From: Gnetum montanum
Taxonomy: Eukaryota > Streptophyta > Gnetopsida > Gnetales > Gnetaceae
Direction: 5' to 3'
NCBI GenBank assembly: GCA_015680685.1
Contig: MNCI01006817.1
Span: 23,270 to 87,269, forward strand
DNA length: 64,000 nucleotides
Both the position numbers and the translations under genes were made by a program. Positions 1-9,829 of the stretch are shown piece by piece (the stretch's first letter is position 1; every line of letters starts with the position of its first letter). The notes beneath the pieces are model-generated. The model had not been told where the DNA came from. It saw nothing but the letters and a program-made list of their open reading frames with translations, and did not search any database.

Positions 1-347
1 GTTAGGCTTGTCGTGGCTAGTGGGGGTTCATCGTCATCACGTAAGTTATGTTTTTGTGCGTTGGGATGATGTTGCTTTCATTTATGTTTATAAGAAACCC
101 CCACCTCAAGTTGCATACTCCAATCTTCATTGTCATATAATTCGTTGGTTATCCAATGAACTTCCTCACTAGGTGTGGCATTATTATAGTCTTGTAGCAG
201 AGGCATGGTCGTGAAATTGTGTGTGAATTTATATGTGACTTTTTTATAATTATTTTTTTAAAAAGATATATCATTAATTCCTATACAAAGACCTTGTATG
301 ATATAACTAATCCAGATAACTAGCACCGTCCCCAGCAACGGCGCCAA
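1..347 (-). mobile_element. 5' internal end of a minus-strand Athila-like LTR element, with PBS
   Basis: Read on the minus strand, 346-329 is TGGCGCCGTTGCTGGGGA, which matches the complement of the plant tRNA-Asp 3' end except at one base. This is the primer-binding site typical of the Athila/Tat branch of Ty3/gypsy. One base separates it from an LTR tip (CTCATCA) at 348-354. The bases after the PBS (about 300-328) match the same place in the element at 39580-44900. The body of the element would continue left of the window. No gag coding is legible in the first 300 bases. Confidence 0.75.
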
Positions 348-379
348 TGATGAGTGTAGGGGTACCTCACCACTCATTA
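348..379. repeat. near-palindromic LTR tip at a head-to-head element junction
   Basis: The 32 bases from TGATGAG to CTCATTA read almost the same on both strands around a GGGGTACCTC core. On the minus strand they are an LTR end followed by a PBS. On the plus strand they match the LTR end GTACCTCGCCACTCATCA seen at 3003-3021 and are followed by plus-strand internal sequence. Only this short tip remains between two oppositely oriented internal regions. Confidence 0.6.
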
Positions 380-2174
380 GTTTGATTTACTTTCATTTGT
401 CATATAATAAGTGCTCACGATGGTGGGTTGGACTATAATAATGTTGATTGCTAATGTTCAATTTTTACCTTTGATCTTTAATGTTGATACTAAGATATGG
501 TTCTTTTGATAAAATAGGTAATGACTCCACATCTTCCATTCATCCATTCAATGCTATGGTCTCCTTTGGCTTTGGAACTATACTACCCCTTTTTCTAAAT
601 AAACTTATTAATGATTTGGTGACTTGGTATTCTTCAAACCAAGAAAGGATTCAATGGTTGAAAAGGATGTGACTTCAAGGGGATTTGACGCACTTGTGCT
701 AGCTATTTTCTTGAGTACTTGGATGCTTTTCATGGGTTTTCTGCCATTCCACTATTGACCAAATATTAGGAAGTTGAATGAATCTAGATAAGTCTTTGCA
801 TGGTGTGGTTCTCATGTAAAAAAAAGAAAAGAAAAAAACTAGAAAAAAAAACTAGTGGGAATTAAAAGCATGACCCTTAGACATAATAAAGAAACATGGG
901 CTGCAAACACTGGTTATGGAACTGAAAAGACATGTTACCCATGATTGAAGGTTCCCTCTACCTAAAGTCCTTTCTCACCTCTTACTTTCCTAAATTTCTC
1001 TCCTTGAAATGGTGGTGACTTGATGGATGGATGCTTGTTGCTTCATGAGGATGGGTTGGTCAAATGTATTGATGCGAGGTCACTAGATGTGGTTGGTGAG
1101 TTCAAACTTGGGATGAATGTTATTTAGTCACCTTAACCACATAATACACAAGGGACTTTACACAACCTTGCTCTTGGGATTCCATTCCATTTCCTCCTCC
1201 CTTTCCATATTTCTTTCCATATTCCACCTCATTGCCAGTTTTATTATTAGTCTATGTCTTTGTTTATGAATTGTTAGTCTTTGGTAAACTCTTGTGCGTA
1301 AGTTCTTAACCTTTGTTTCCATATGTCATTCCAAGAGCCTATAGACTCTTTGGTTTGCGGGTCTATCCAGGCATAAAAGGCATGAACCTGCTTTGGGGAG
1401 GACCCACAGGAATTCCTTTTTGGTGAAATTATTAAGTTCTTTTCCTTAAACATTTTTTGCAATCAACCATTTCTTATTTCATCCCCATCCATGACATCCA
1501 TTTTATTGGCTTCACCATTGTTATTTCCTTCATCTTTATTGTTCATTCAGTTTTTCCACCCTATCACTACTGGAGGTTCTCTCTTAGTCATGGGGGCCCT
1601 ATCACAAATTTTTCCATTCAATCACCTATCTCACCCCTACACCTTGGGTAGTTATTAGTTAAAAACCTCTAACCTAGTATTTGCCATACCCACAACCCAG
1701 CCAATGCACTTATATCAAGGCAAGGTATCAACTGCATTATGGCTTATCTATCCTTGCTAATTCATGACTATGCTATGTGTACAGATTGAAATTACACAAA
1801 TAATGGACTAGGATAGGAGGAAGAACTTAGGATAAACTAGAGCTGGAGTGTTTACGCAAGGAACAAGTTTGGTCGTGTGGCTATGGATGAACAATGGAGT
1901 CAAATTTTTGACATCGACAGCAACGCGCCTCATTTTCTTTTGTCTCTCTCTTTCTCTTCAAGCTTTTGGATGAGGGTCTAGATGTCATCTATGTATAGTG
2001 TTCACCAAAAAGGGCATGACCACCAATGTTGTAATATGTTTGTCAATCCATTCATCAAGCACTTTGAGTCTATTATTCCTTATCGTTGTCAGTTCTCATT
2101 AAGTTAATAATCCCATACCTTCCCAATATTTTGTAAGGAACTTAAGGACGATTTTTCATTTAGTCATGGGGGTA
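380..2174 (+). mobile_element. 3' internal (post-gag) region of a plus-strand Athila-like element, with PPT
   Basis: This stretch is the sense counterpart of the 3' internal regions of two minus-strand elements. About 780-960 matches the complement of 42240-42040, and about 1340-1600 matches the complement of 28560-28790 and of parts of 41570-41620. It ends with a purine-rich tract, TCATGGGGGTA at about 2164-2174, directly before the LTR. That is the polypurine tract position, and the same word precedes the LTRs at 28019 and 40580 on the other strand. I see no pol or gag. The short open frames at 481-672 and 1457-1651 have no recognisable domain and are probably chance. The element seems internally deleted, because this 3' region starts almost directly after the LTR tip at 348-379. 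Confidence 0.65.
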
Positions 2175-3021
2175 TGATAAACCGTAATATCAGGATTGCG
2201 ATATCACATCCGTGATATCAGGTACGCGATATCAAAGCCTTCCATGCAATATCAGACATCCGATATCGGGGCTTTTCTTGTCGCCTATAAATAAGAGGCG
2301 GGCACACTTGGTTTGACAATAGTTGGTTAATTAGTCTTAGTCCCTTACCCGAACTCTTGCCTTTTTACCTTCTCAGAGTTAGAATTATTTTTGAATGCCT
2401 GTAGTAGGAGTCATAAAGCAAATAGATCTTTATTTGAGCATTGTGTACCCGAGCACACCTTGTGGCCAGAAATAAAAACAAACTTTGTGATAAACCTTGT
2501 AGTATTTAGAATTGCTTATTTAATTTTATTTACAATTATTTAATGCTTTTCTTAGTTAATTAATGTTCTCTTTCTCCCCTTGTTAACTCCCCCACATAAG
2601 CACACTCAGTACGACCACTTTGAGCATGCATGAAACACTTGGTAACATAGTAACAATTAGTGTTTGGTAATCCCAGTAGTGTTGCACTAGTTTAGGATGT
2701 GTACGATAAGTGGAAACGAATGCTGGTGTTAGGAATAGTTAGAGCATAGTTGATTAGTTAAATTAAATTGGTTACTTAATTAGTTCACTTCTCCCTTTGT
2801 ACCACCAAGACATAAAACATAAAAATATATAAAAATCATATACCTCAAGATTACTTAACCATACAATTGCACTATACAAGTAAGCTTAGGAAGACAACGA
2901 TTGACTAACATGTCTGGGTTCTGTAAAGGTGCATAAGAACTTAGTCCTTGGAATTCGGCTGGATCATGTGTGTATGCTTGTATTCATATGGTTGAGCATA
3001 GGGATACCTCGCCACTCATCA
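2175..3021 (+). repeat. LTR of Athila-like family (GATATC-type U3)
   Basis: An 847-bp LTR from TGATAAACC to CCACTCATCA. It is preceded by the PPT. U3 holds a cluster of GATATC/ATATC words between about 2188 and 2272, followed by a TATA box (TATAAATA, 2286-2293) and a GAGG-rich start of R. The 3' part shares the family's word order with the LTRs at 18334, 30935 and 27305: a cold-spot region with CACTTGGTAA, then GGATCATGTGTG, then GGTTGAGCATAGGGATACC. The sequence just after it (ACATTGTAGGGAAT, 3022-3035) faintly resembles the family PBS region, so this may be a tandem-LTR product and not a simple 3' LTR. Confidence 0.8.
2188..2275. repeat. U3 palindrome cluster (GATATC words)
   Basis: Six or more copies of degenerate GATATC-containing palindromic words in about 88 bp (GCGATATCACATC, CGTGATATCAGG, CGCGATATCAAAG, CCGATATCGGG), directly upstream of the TATAAATA box at 2286. 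The same kind of cluster is found at the matching place in other LTRs of this family. Confidence 0.75.
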
Positions 3022-5344
3022 ACATTGTAGGGAATAATGTTGGCTTGCTTACCTTATCCATGTCACCTATGGTTATACTTAGATTGTGACATCGGGCAAG
3101 CATGGTGGGGAAACTATTTAGCCAAGAAGTTTCTACTCACATCAATTTTGAATGTCATGTGGTTGGTTTTCATGATAAAAAAACTAAAGGGTGGGTAATC
3201 CATATGAGTTTGTTTATAGATTCAATTCATCTAAGACCAAGGAAGGTTGGTCAACTAGTTCTTGAGGAAGATCATTGATAGCATCTAAGATAGGTGAGAC
3301 CTTTGTAAATTAATAGTACTTGTGGATAATCAATTCTAGTACATTCTCAGTTTGCCTATCTTTTGACATTTTATGGATATCATGATCTCGAGTTTGGATT
3401 TTGGTGTCTAGTTTTATTGATCTTGAGATAACCTCTTATGTAGCATGTGCCTTATCTATCAGCTTGTTCTAAGTGCACTAAGGTAAGTAGTTAGTCTAGA
3501 AGGTTTCTAACCCTTCCTACATATGTATGTATAGATCAAGGCGATAGAAGCTAGAAGCTTGATGGTGATGAAGCTAGATCTTTGGAGAATTACTTTATGT
3601 TTTTAAATTTCAATTATGTAGTTATGATGATCATTATGTATTTGAGGTATTGTAATGTTGGATATTATCAACTCTCTTTTGAGGCTATAAAATTATGTGT
3701 GACAAGATATATTTATAGATTATGGTTGATAAAATAGTTGCTTAATGTACTCTGATGTGTATTTTAGTTTACCATGAACTGTGGTTAAGATTTATAATGC
3801 TTATGATGATCCTTTCTTTCAGTTATAAGCATTATAATGTCACATGCTTAAATAATAAGATGTATGGAACTTAAACTTGGATTATTTAAGTGTAAATTTT
3901 GTAGTATGATAGGACTCATGTTGGATGCTGATGTCTCATTGGTTGTTGGAAATCCATGAGTGTCCCATCAACAAGTTTTACAAGAGCAAGAAAGGTAGGT
4001 GTCTACTATGGAGAGGATCCACTTGTGCATTCTTGATGGATTGACATTGTAAGTGAGTAAGCTTAAGCATATTTTCTAATGATGGTGGTGGTTACATGAT
4101 AAAAGGTACTTGATTAGTCTTCCAATTGTATGAGTGTCGAGTCTTCAAGCTTCAAGTTTTGATAATGAAAAATCCTTCCTCGTTTACCTCACTTATGCTT
4201 ATATTTGATTTTTTTATGCTTTAATCATTTTCTTATTTCTCTAACCCCTCTTTCCTATGTTTCAGTTCATGGGAATGTATGAATTGATCATAAGGCTCAA
4301 TTCCTATAATCCTAGATGTCACCTAAGATAAGCTTAAAATTTTTTTTTTGTCTAGCTCTTATTGTGCTATGTTTGGTTGATCCTTGGTGATTGGTGTGTG
4401 TGTTTTTTACCTTCTTTGAAATCTTGGAGGGTATTGGAAATGAGTTGATAATGTGGGAGGAATAATTTTGATTTTCCTCATGTTAATAGGATCCACTGAT
4501 GCACCCCTTGCACTAGTGCACATTCTTTCCTCCTCCCCTCCCTTCCTCACCTCCCCCTCTTCCATCCACAGGCCCCATCCCCCATGCTAGTGACTAATAT
4601 ATAAGAGGGAATCCCCTCCAAACCATTCCATACTTAATTTTTGTTTAAGTTTTTTTATTTTCTTGCCTCCTAAGCCACAACCAAGTAAAAATATACAAGA
4701 TTTTTACCACCAAAATTGGATTAATAATTATTTTACATGTTCCCTTATTGATCCTTATTGTTCTTGGTGTTCTTGATGTGTGAAGAGCCAGGTAAAATTC
4801 AGTGCTAGATTACTTTAATAATTATCTTTATTGTATAAATTATCACCTTGTTTGTGACTGACCTGCAAGTCATATCCATGGAGGAAGAGTTCAAAGTCAA
4901 AAAGATCATCAAGACATGAAATTATTATAATCAAATTCAATCAAATTCCACACTTATGATTGTCACTCATACATAAAAACATGAATTTTCATCATAATTT
5001 CTAATCTTAAGTTCAAGAATGAAAATTAATGATTAAATCAAATTGAAATTAGGAATACAAATAGAGATATCAAGAATCACAAGGGAGACTTGGCTTGATC
5101 TACAATTCTGCTTTGTTGTCTTCACAGTGCAGCAACCTTGATAGCCCTACAATAAACTCCAATAATCACCACAAGGCTCAACAAATCATCTCTTAATGAT
5201 TATCAAGGAAAATTGACTTCAACTTGATGTGGGTTTGCTTGGGTATCAACCTCGCTATACTTAACAATGTTTTAAAATAATTATTTTAATAATAGATTGG
5301 TATCAAAAAATCAGATACCAATCCCATCAAATCTATGATATCTT
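3022..5344. other. unassigned repeat-like DNA, no gene
   Basis: No coding region stands out. Around 4500-4640 a strongly C/T-rich stretch is followed by ATATATAAGAGGG (about 4599-4611), which looks like an LTR or Pol II core promoter, but no paired LTR was found. About 4793-5090 is similar, inverted, to 53760-54045 upstream of the gypsy pol at 54100, so it is probably a minus-strand fragment of that family's LTR or leader. The rest cannot be assigned by eye. Confidence 0.5.
4793..5090 (-). repeat. inverted partner of 53760-54045 (gypsy LTR/leader fragment)
   Basis: The shared landmarks are inverted and in the same order: ATCCATGGAGGAAGAGTTCAAAG here against CTTTGAACCATTCCTCCATGG there, ATGATTGTCACTCATAC against GAGTGATAGTCAT, and an A/T-rich block rich in AATCAAATT. 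The copy at 53760-54045 lies directly before a plus-strand gypsy pol, so this copy is a minus-strand fragment of the same repeat. Divergence is substantial. Confidence 0.6.
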
Positions 5345-5690
5345 GGATTACCATGGAATCTAATGGAAGCAGCGGAAGAGCCTCGCCAGTCACAGATGAT
5401 TTTTCGGAGAGGAAGGAACAGGTACACGAACAGAGTCATGATGATGACCCAGCCGGCGAAGAAGTGGAAAAATGCAAAACTTGAAGTTGCACAGCATAGT
5501 CAAGAAAGACTGAGCCACGACGAAGGTAAACACAAAGTTCATGCCCACGTTGATGGCTTGCCCAGCGGAGCGGATCTCTAGGGGCATAATCTCGCTGGGC
5601 ACGAGGCAGCCCAAGGGACCCCAGGACTAGGCAAAGGCGGAAATGAACATAAAAATCACAATCTCGACGCCTTGGGAAGGTCATGACAGT
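5345..5690 (-). pseudogene. sugar transporter (STP/MFS hexose:H+ symporter) fragment
   Basis: On the minus strand the sequence encodes the part of a plant STP-type hexose/proton symporter around transmembrane helices 10-12. Visible landmarks are [40 protein letters not shown] and, in a second frame, [14 protein letters not shown] followed by FLP. The PSEI[10 protein letters not shown] block is a signature of this family. The reading is broken twice. A TAG (5627-5629) stands where the family has Trp in FAWSWGP, and a frameshift lies at about 5465-5472 between KFCIF and FFAG. Only about 110 of some 500 family residues are present, with no N-terminal half. It lies end to end with the NLR fragment on the same strand. 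A live transporter is ruled out; a transduplicated or processed fragment is likely. Confidence 0.85.
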
Positions 5691-5699
5691 TATGCAGCA

Positions 5700-6750
5700 C
5701 CGCTATCAGTTGTTTAGTTGCTTCTGAGAGCTACCATCCTGTCTCCTTCAGGAACAGATATATGGAATTACGTTTCATGAGCATCTGGATTTGGTACACT
5801 TGGGCATGCATCTGGGTCGTCACATTTCACGTCTGCCAACATTACCAGGCATTTGCACTTCTTCATCCATCCTTTCCTTGAGATCGTTGTGAATTGTGTG
5901 TTGCAGCATTTGAGCGCTCTCATCTTGGTGACATATCTCTAACTACACTAACACATCCTTTTGCAGCACCTTGATTGTGTAAGTGGATGAGATCGACAAC
6001 CAAATCAATTCTTTGTATTGTGTGCTATTCTTGTTTTTCATGTTCAAATACTTCATATACTCATACTGTAGAAGCCTGGTTTTGCCGCTTACGCCCATCC
6101 CAACAATGGCAACAACATTGTTCTCACTCAGTAACTTTTCTAACTATGTGAAATTTGATTTTGTACCCACGGAGTTGCCACAGATCAGCGACTCCATCCT
6201 TGTAGATTTTCAACACCAGGAAGAAAACGAAGCGACAGCTTTGGTAGTTGGAGAAATGGCCATTTTCAGGGCCTACAGATTTTGTGCCTAGTTTATTAAG
6301 TCCACTAACCTGTCATTGATACTTGATACTTTTGATCTGTATACTCACATTACGCTTGATCCGTCGTTTTGAGAAGAAGTTTTTGACCTTTTCCAAACAT
6401 CCATGCGAATACAGCGGAATTTGAGTACAAATCTCGATCACATCCTCGGTATCTAGAGTCTGATCACGGAGCTCACTAATCCAACGATCCATCATAATCG
6501 AGTGCTCATCCTTAGGAAAGTTATTAGCTTCGTTCAGCAATCCTTGCAGCTCCCTCAGAGTGGTTTCCAGCTTTCCAATATATTCCTAATCAAAGTGACG
6601 AATTCGCTTCCTCCACCAATTTCTTTGGCGCTAAAACAGCAAGATTTTCCACAGCAGATTTTGTGCTGGATTGGTGACGGTGTTGGCGGCATAGAGCGAG
6701 TGGTCGGTGCAGCGGAGTTTAAAGCATTCACCATAGCCACGGCCATTCTG
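5700..6750 (-). pseudogene. CC-NB-ARC (NLR) resistance-type gene fragment
   Basis: Minus-strand remnant of the N-terminal half of an NLR immune receptor. From 6750 downward it shows a helical Rx_N-like coiled coil (VENLAVLAPKKLVEEAN; LETTLRELQGLLNEANNF; MDRWISELRDQTLDTEDVIE). Next comes an NB-ARC P-loop, VAIVGMGVSGKTR (Walker A at 6078-6101, where the usual pattern is GMGGVGKTT). Then comes LIWLSISSTYTIKVLQKDV, which matches the RNBS-A region, and LVMLADV (5828-5848) at the kinase-2 place. At least three frame changes and several stops break it, and there is no ARC2 or LRR region. It stops at about 5700, directly against the STP fragment, so the two are an artificial join of unrelated genes. 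Plants carry many such fragments, moved by Pack-MULEs, Helitrons or retrotransposons; I could not find the ends of the carrier. Confidence 0.8.
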
Positions 6751-6982
6751 GTATATGGCGGGGCTGGTGGCCGTGGTATGCTCTGCCAACGGAGCCCTAT
6801 TGACCATGTTGCCGTTACCCTAATTCTAATATATATAATGTTTATATAGTTTACACATACTTTCTATATAATATATATGATTATAACCACATTATAATTA
6901 TATCAACTATAAAATGCAATACAATAAACTAAAATAGACATTAATTAAACAACAACTAAACAATTAACTATATATAATATGG
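6751..6982. other. AT-rich spacer
   Basis: An AT-rich stretch (TATATAATG, TATAATATATATGATTATAACC) between the NLR fragment and the LTR at 6983. Nothing coding. It could hold the end of whatever unit carried the gene fragments, but no terminal inverted repeat or Helitron-type end was recognised. Confidence 0.5.
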
Positions 6983-7199
6983 TGTGGGGACACCTCTTTT
7001 GATTCCCTTGTTCTACCCTACATGTAACTGTTTGTTTATGTTGATTTGGTTGGGGATGATTCTTGAATGTTTTGGCATGTTTTGTGTTTTTGGCTTATTT
7101 TGATGAGCTTAGGAGGTTCCAAGGTCTAGGGGGACTTGTTGGGAGGCATCTAGAGGCTTCTAGCATCAAAACAAGTATTTTTATTTTTGGCATCTTCAG

Positions 7200-7350
7200 A
7201 ATAGATGTCTTCCCAAAAAGGTAGACGTCTTTCCAAAGATGTCTCCCTTAAATTAAAGATGTCTGAAGTCCATAGAAGACATTTACCAAAAATAGTAGAT
7301 GTCTCTCCAAAGAGCAGGGCTTCCATAGGAGACATCTACATGAAGCCAAA
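7200..7350. repeat. U3 palindrome cluster (AGATGTCT words)
   Basis: Repeated 8-bp palindrome-like words AGATGTCT, AGACGTCT and AGACATCT, often with flanking TCTTTCCAAAG, occur about every 20-30 bp. The same array is at 10040-10180 in the partner LTR, and inverted at 50660-50795 in the solo LTR. The array precedes the TATA-like site by about 200 bp. Confidence 0.7.
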
Positions 7351-7571
7351 GATGACCCAGATGCATAGGGAACTTCTAAAAATGCCCATCCCAATTTGAG
7401 AAACAACCAAAGCAAAATGGAAATAGTTGAAGCAAGATGGAAATAGCTAGAGAGAAAGTGAGAATACTTGGGAAACAGCTGGAGAATCTTAAGTTGAGTT
7501 GAGGAAAGGTTTCTATGGTTTTTACCTTTCAATTGCTTATAAATATTGATGTAATCTACCATTGGAAGTGT

Positions 7572-7645
7572 TGCAGTGCCAAGTGCCACAATGACAAGGA
7601 TTGCAATGCCAAGTGCTGAAGTGCCAAGGGCCGAAGTGCAAACGC
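7572..7645 (+). repeat. short tandem array of TGCCAAGTGC words
   Basis: Five or so imperfect copies of a roughly 17-18 bp unit containing AGTGCCAAGTGC or AATGCCAAGTGC, just downstream of the TATA-like site. Repeated in the other LTR at about 10408-10480. Function unknown; its place suggests R/U5 leader RNA. Confidence 0.6.
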
Positions 7646-8174
7646 TAAAGGTCAAACTTCCCAATAGAGGGCAAAAGAGAGATCTCCTAAGGGAGGAAAG
7701 CTTGTGTAAAAAGAGAGCTTGTACAGGGAAGTTGAGTGAAAGGCAAGGGAGAGCACTTGAGAAAGATTAGGAGAATCTCCTATAAGTGTCTTGTCTTGAG
7801 CTTGGGCTCCATTGTGAGCAATTGAGGATTAAGAGAGGATAAGCGTGGCCTCTAGGATCCTTGGGAGAGTTGTGAGGTGAGCTTAGCTCCTCATATTTGA
7901 TGTATTTTCTATGTATTTTGAGTATTTTCTTAATAAAAGGGAATTTTTATATATTTCATTGTGTTGTTCTTACTTTCTAAGCCAAATCTACTTGAAAGTT
8001 GTGGCTTGGATCCTATTGGGATCTATCAAGGTGCAACACCCCTATGTTGAATTGGGATCTATCAAGGTTTCCACACTTTTTTTTTTTGAAGCTTGATGTT
8101 TTCTTTGAATGAAAGAAACATTATTGTGAATATTTTTGTATTTTCTTTTGGATATCATTCTTGTTGCTTTAGGT

Positions 8175-9720
8175 ATGGCTCTAAAGAAGAAGACATATCA
8201 AGAGCTTAGATAAGTGCTTCAAGAGTTTAAGGACTCCTTTAAAGCTTTTGTGGCTAAAATGCAAGAAGTTCTTTCCAAAGTAAAGGTCCATAAGCACCAA
8301 GATTTTACAAAAACTTCAAAAAGGGATATGGAGAAATGCAAGACAAACATGGGAAATATTTTGAGAAGAATTGATAGAATATCTTCTAGTTATCTAGAAG
8401 GAAAGGAAGATGAAGGGTTTGATGAAGTAGAGATCAATGAGAAAAAGAGTTCTCAAGTATCTCTTATTGATTGAAGGAATGCTCAATACTCAAGGGTTTC
8501 AAGGGAGGAAACCAATAGCTTCATAAAAGGAACCAAGAGATCTTCAATGTCCAAAATGGTGTATGTTGTTGATTAAGGAGAGTTCCTACCTCATGAGTCA
8601 TGGGAGGCAAAGGATCAAAGCAAAGAGAGTGGCAAAGATCATGGGACTTCTTTAAGTAGGATCAAGGGAAGAACTAGAATGTATGATACTCATTCTTTTT
8701 TGCAATTTTTCTACACCTTGTGGCAAGGGAAAGAAGATTCTAAGTCAAGTTGAGACTATCTCATGGGAGAGAGGTGAGTCTTCTAGGCAAGGTATGCAAA
8801 AGAATAATTGGTTTAATGATGTTTTTGATGAAACTGATGCTAAAACTATGAAGAAGAGTTTACCTTTTGAGTTGGTACCTCCAAAGTGGGATGAAGAGCT
8901 TGTTGCTGATTCCTTTGAAGAGGAGAAGCCAGTGGAATTGGGAGCTCCTATTTGGAATCTTAAACCTTCAAGCTTTGATGAGATTGGGTAGCCACATATT
9001 AAAGATCAACTTGAACCAAAGATGGATGGGAGAAGCCATGAAGAGGTAAGTAAGAGTGAGCTCAACCTTGTTGATGCTGGTAATGTCTTTCATGTTGAAG
9101 CTAGTGTGATGGATGCTAGTTTTTCACTTCAGCTTGGTAGTGGTTTGTTTAGTGGTAATGATGAACATCATGATCATTGTGGTGATTGTGATGAGATTGA
9201 GAGTCATGTTGTGACTTTTGATGCCATTATTAGTGAGAGGAAGACTAATAATGACTATTGGGATAGTCATTGTGAGAAGGTCATTATTGATATGAGTGAA
9301 GACATTGATAATGATATGATTTTTTAGAATTTGGAGATGTTTACTATTGATTATAGAAATGATAAATTTGTGAAGTATGTTGATGGATTTGATTGTCTTG
9401 GTTGTAAAATGGATGTGCAGCATAAAGGCAATCTACATGGTGGTGATGTAAGGAAGCTAAGTGTTAGTCTTTCAAACACCAAGAAGAAGAAGGTGAAGAA
9501 GAGGAAAAAGAAGCAAAGAAAGGATGTTGGATTAAGAAAGCCCAATCCTTTTATTTTTCTCATCCGTTATTTGTTGCAAGTTTGTGTCATCAGGGGAATG
9601 CAAGGGAACCATTCCAAGGAGATGACCAAATGAAGGGAGCATGATGGGGCATGAGGACAAGCCCTCCTGGATAAGGGAGCTCAAAATCAAAACCTTCGAT
9701 GATATTTATTCTAATTTTTG
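8175..9720 (+). pseudogene. unidentified coding remnant inside the non-autonomous element
   Basis: Several long open pieces in series (8214-8474, 8683-8991, 9022-9327, 9331-9633) probably derive from one reading frame broken by stops and shifts. The first piece is helical and lysine-rich (AFVAKMQEVLSKVKVHKHQDF). The middle part is acidic (SNEE-like and DEIESHVVTFDA). A strongly basic run, KKKKVKKRKKKQRKD (about 9481-9525), could be nuclear-localising or nucleic-acid-binding. A conserved-looking tail (GHEDKPSWIRELKIKTFDD) lies at about 9648-9705. No zinc knuckle, capsid signature or enzyme motif is seen. It might be a gag-like or accessory protein; I do not recognise it. Confidence 0.45.
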
Positions 9721-9829
9721 TAATGCATGGAGTCATGATTGTTGTGCTGGCCTTGAGTCATGAGGGCATTAAGCCTTCCAGCTTGTGAAAGGTCATGAAT
9801 CATGACATTTTTAAGGGTGGGAGAGTTGG

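Larger units (their letters stand above)
6983..8028 (+). repeat. 5' LTR of the second-family element
   Basis: Nearly colinear with 9830-10885. It begins TGTGGGGACACCTC. A block of AGATGTCT/AGACATCT words lies at about 7203-7345, then comes a region of tandem TGCCAAGTGC words (about 7572-7640), and the end has AGTTGTGGCTTGGATCCTATTGGG. A poly-T tract follows outside the LTR at about 8079-8088. A TATA-like CTTATAAATATTGATG lies at about 7538-7553. Confidence 0.8.

Noticed and set aside
5363-5581. Plus-strand open frame over the STP fragment
   Set aside because: The minus strand carries the sugar-transporter similarity; the plus frame is a shadow.
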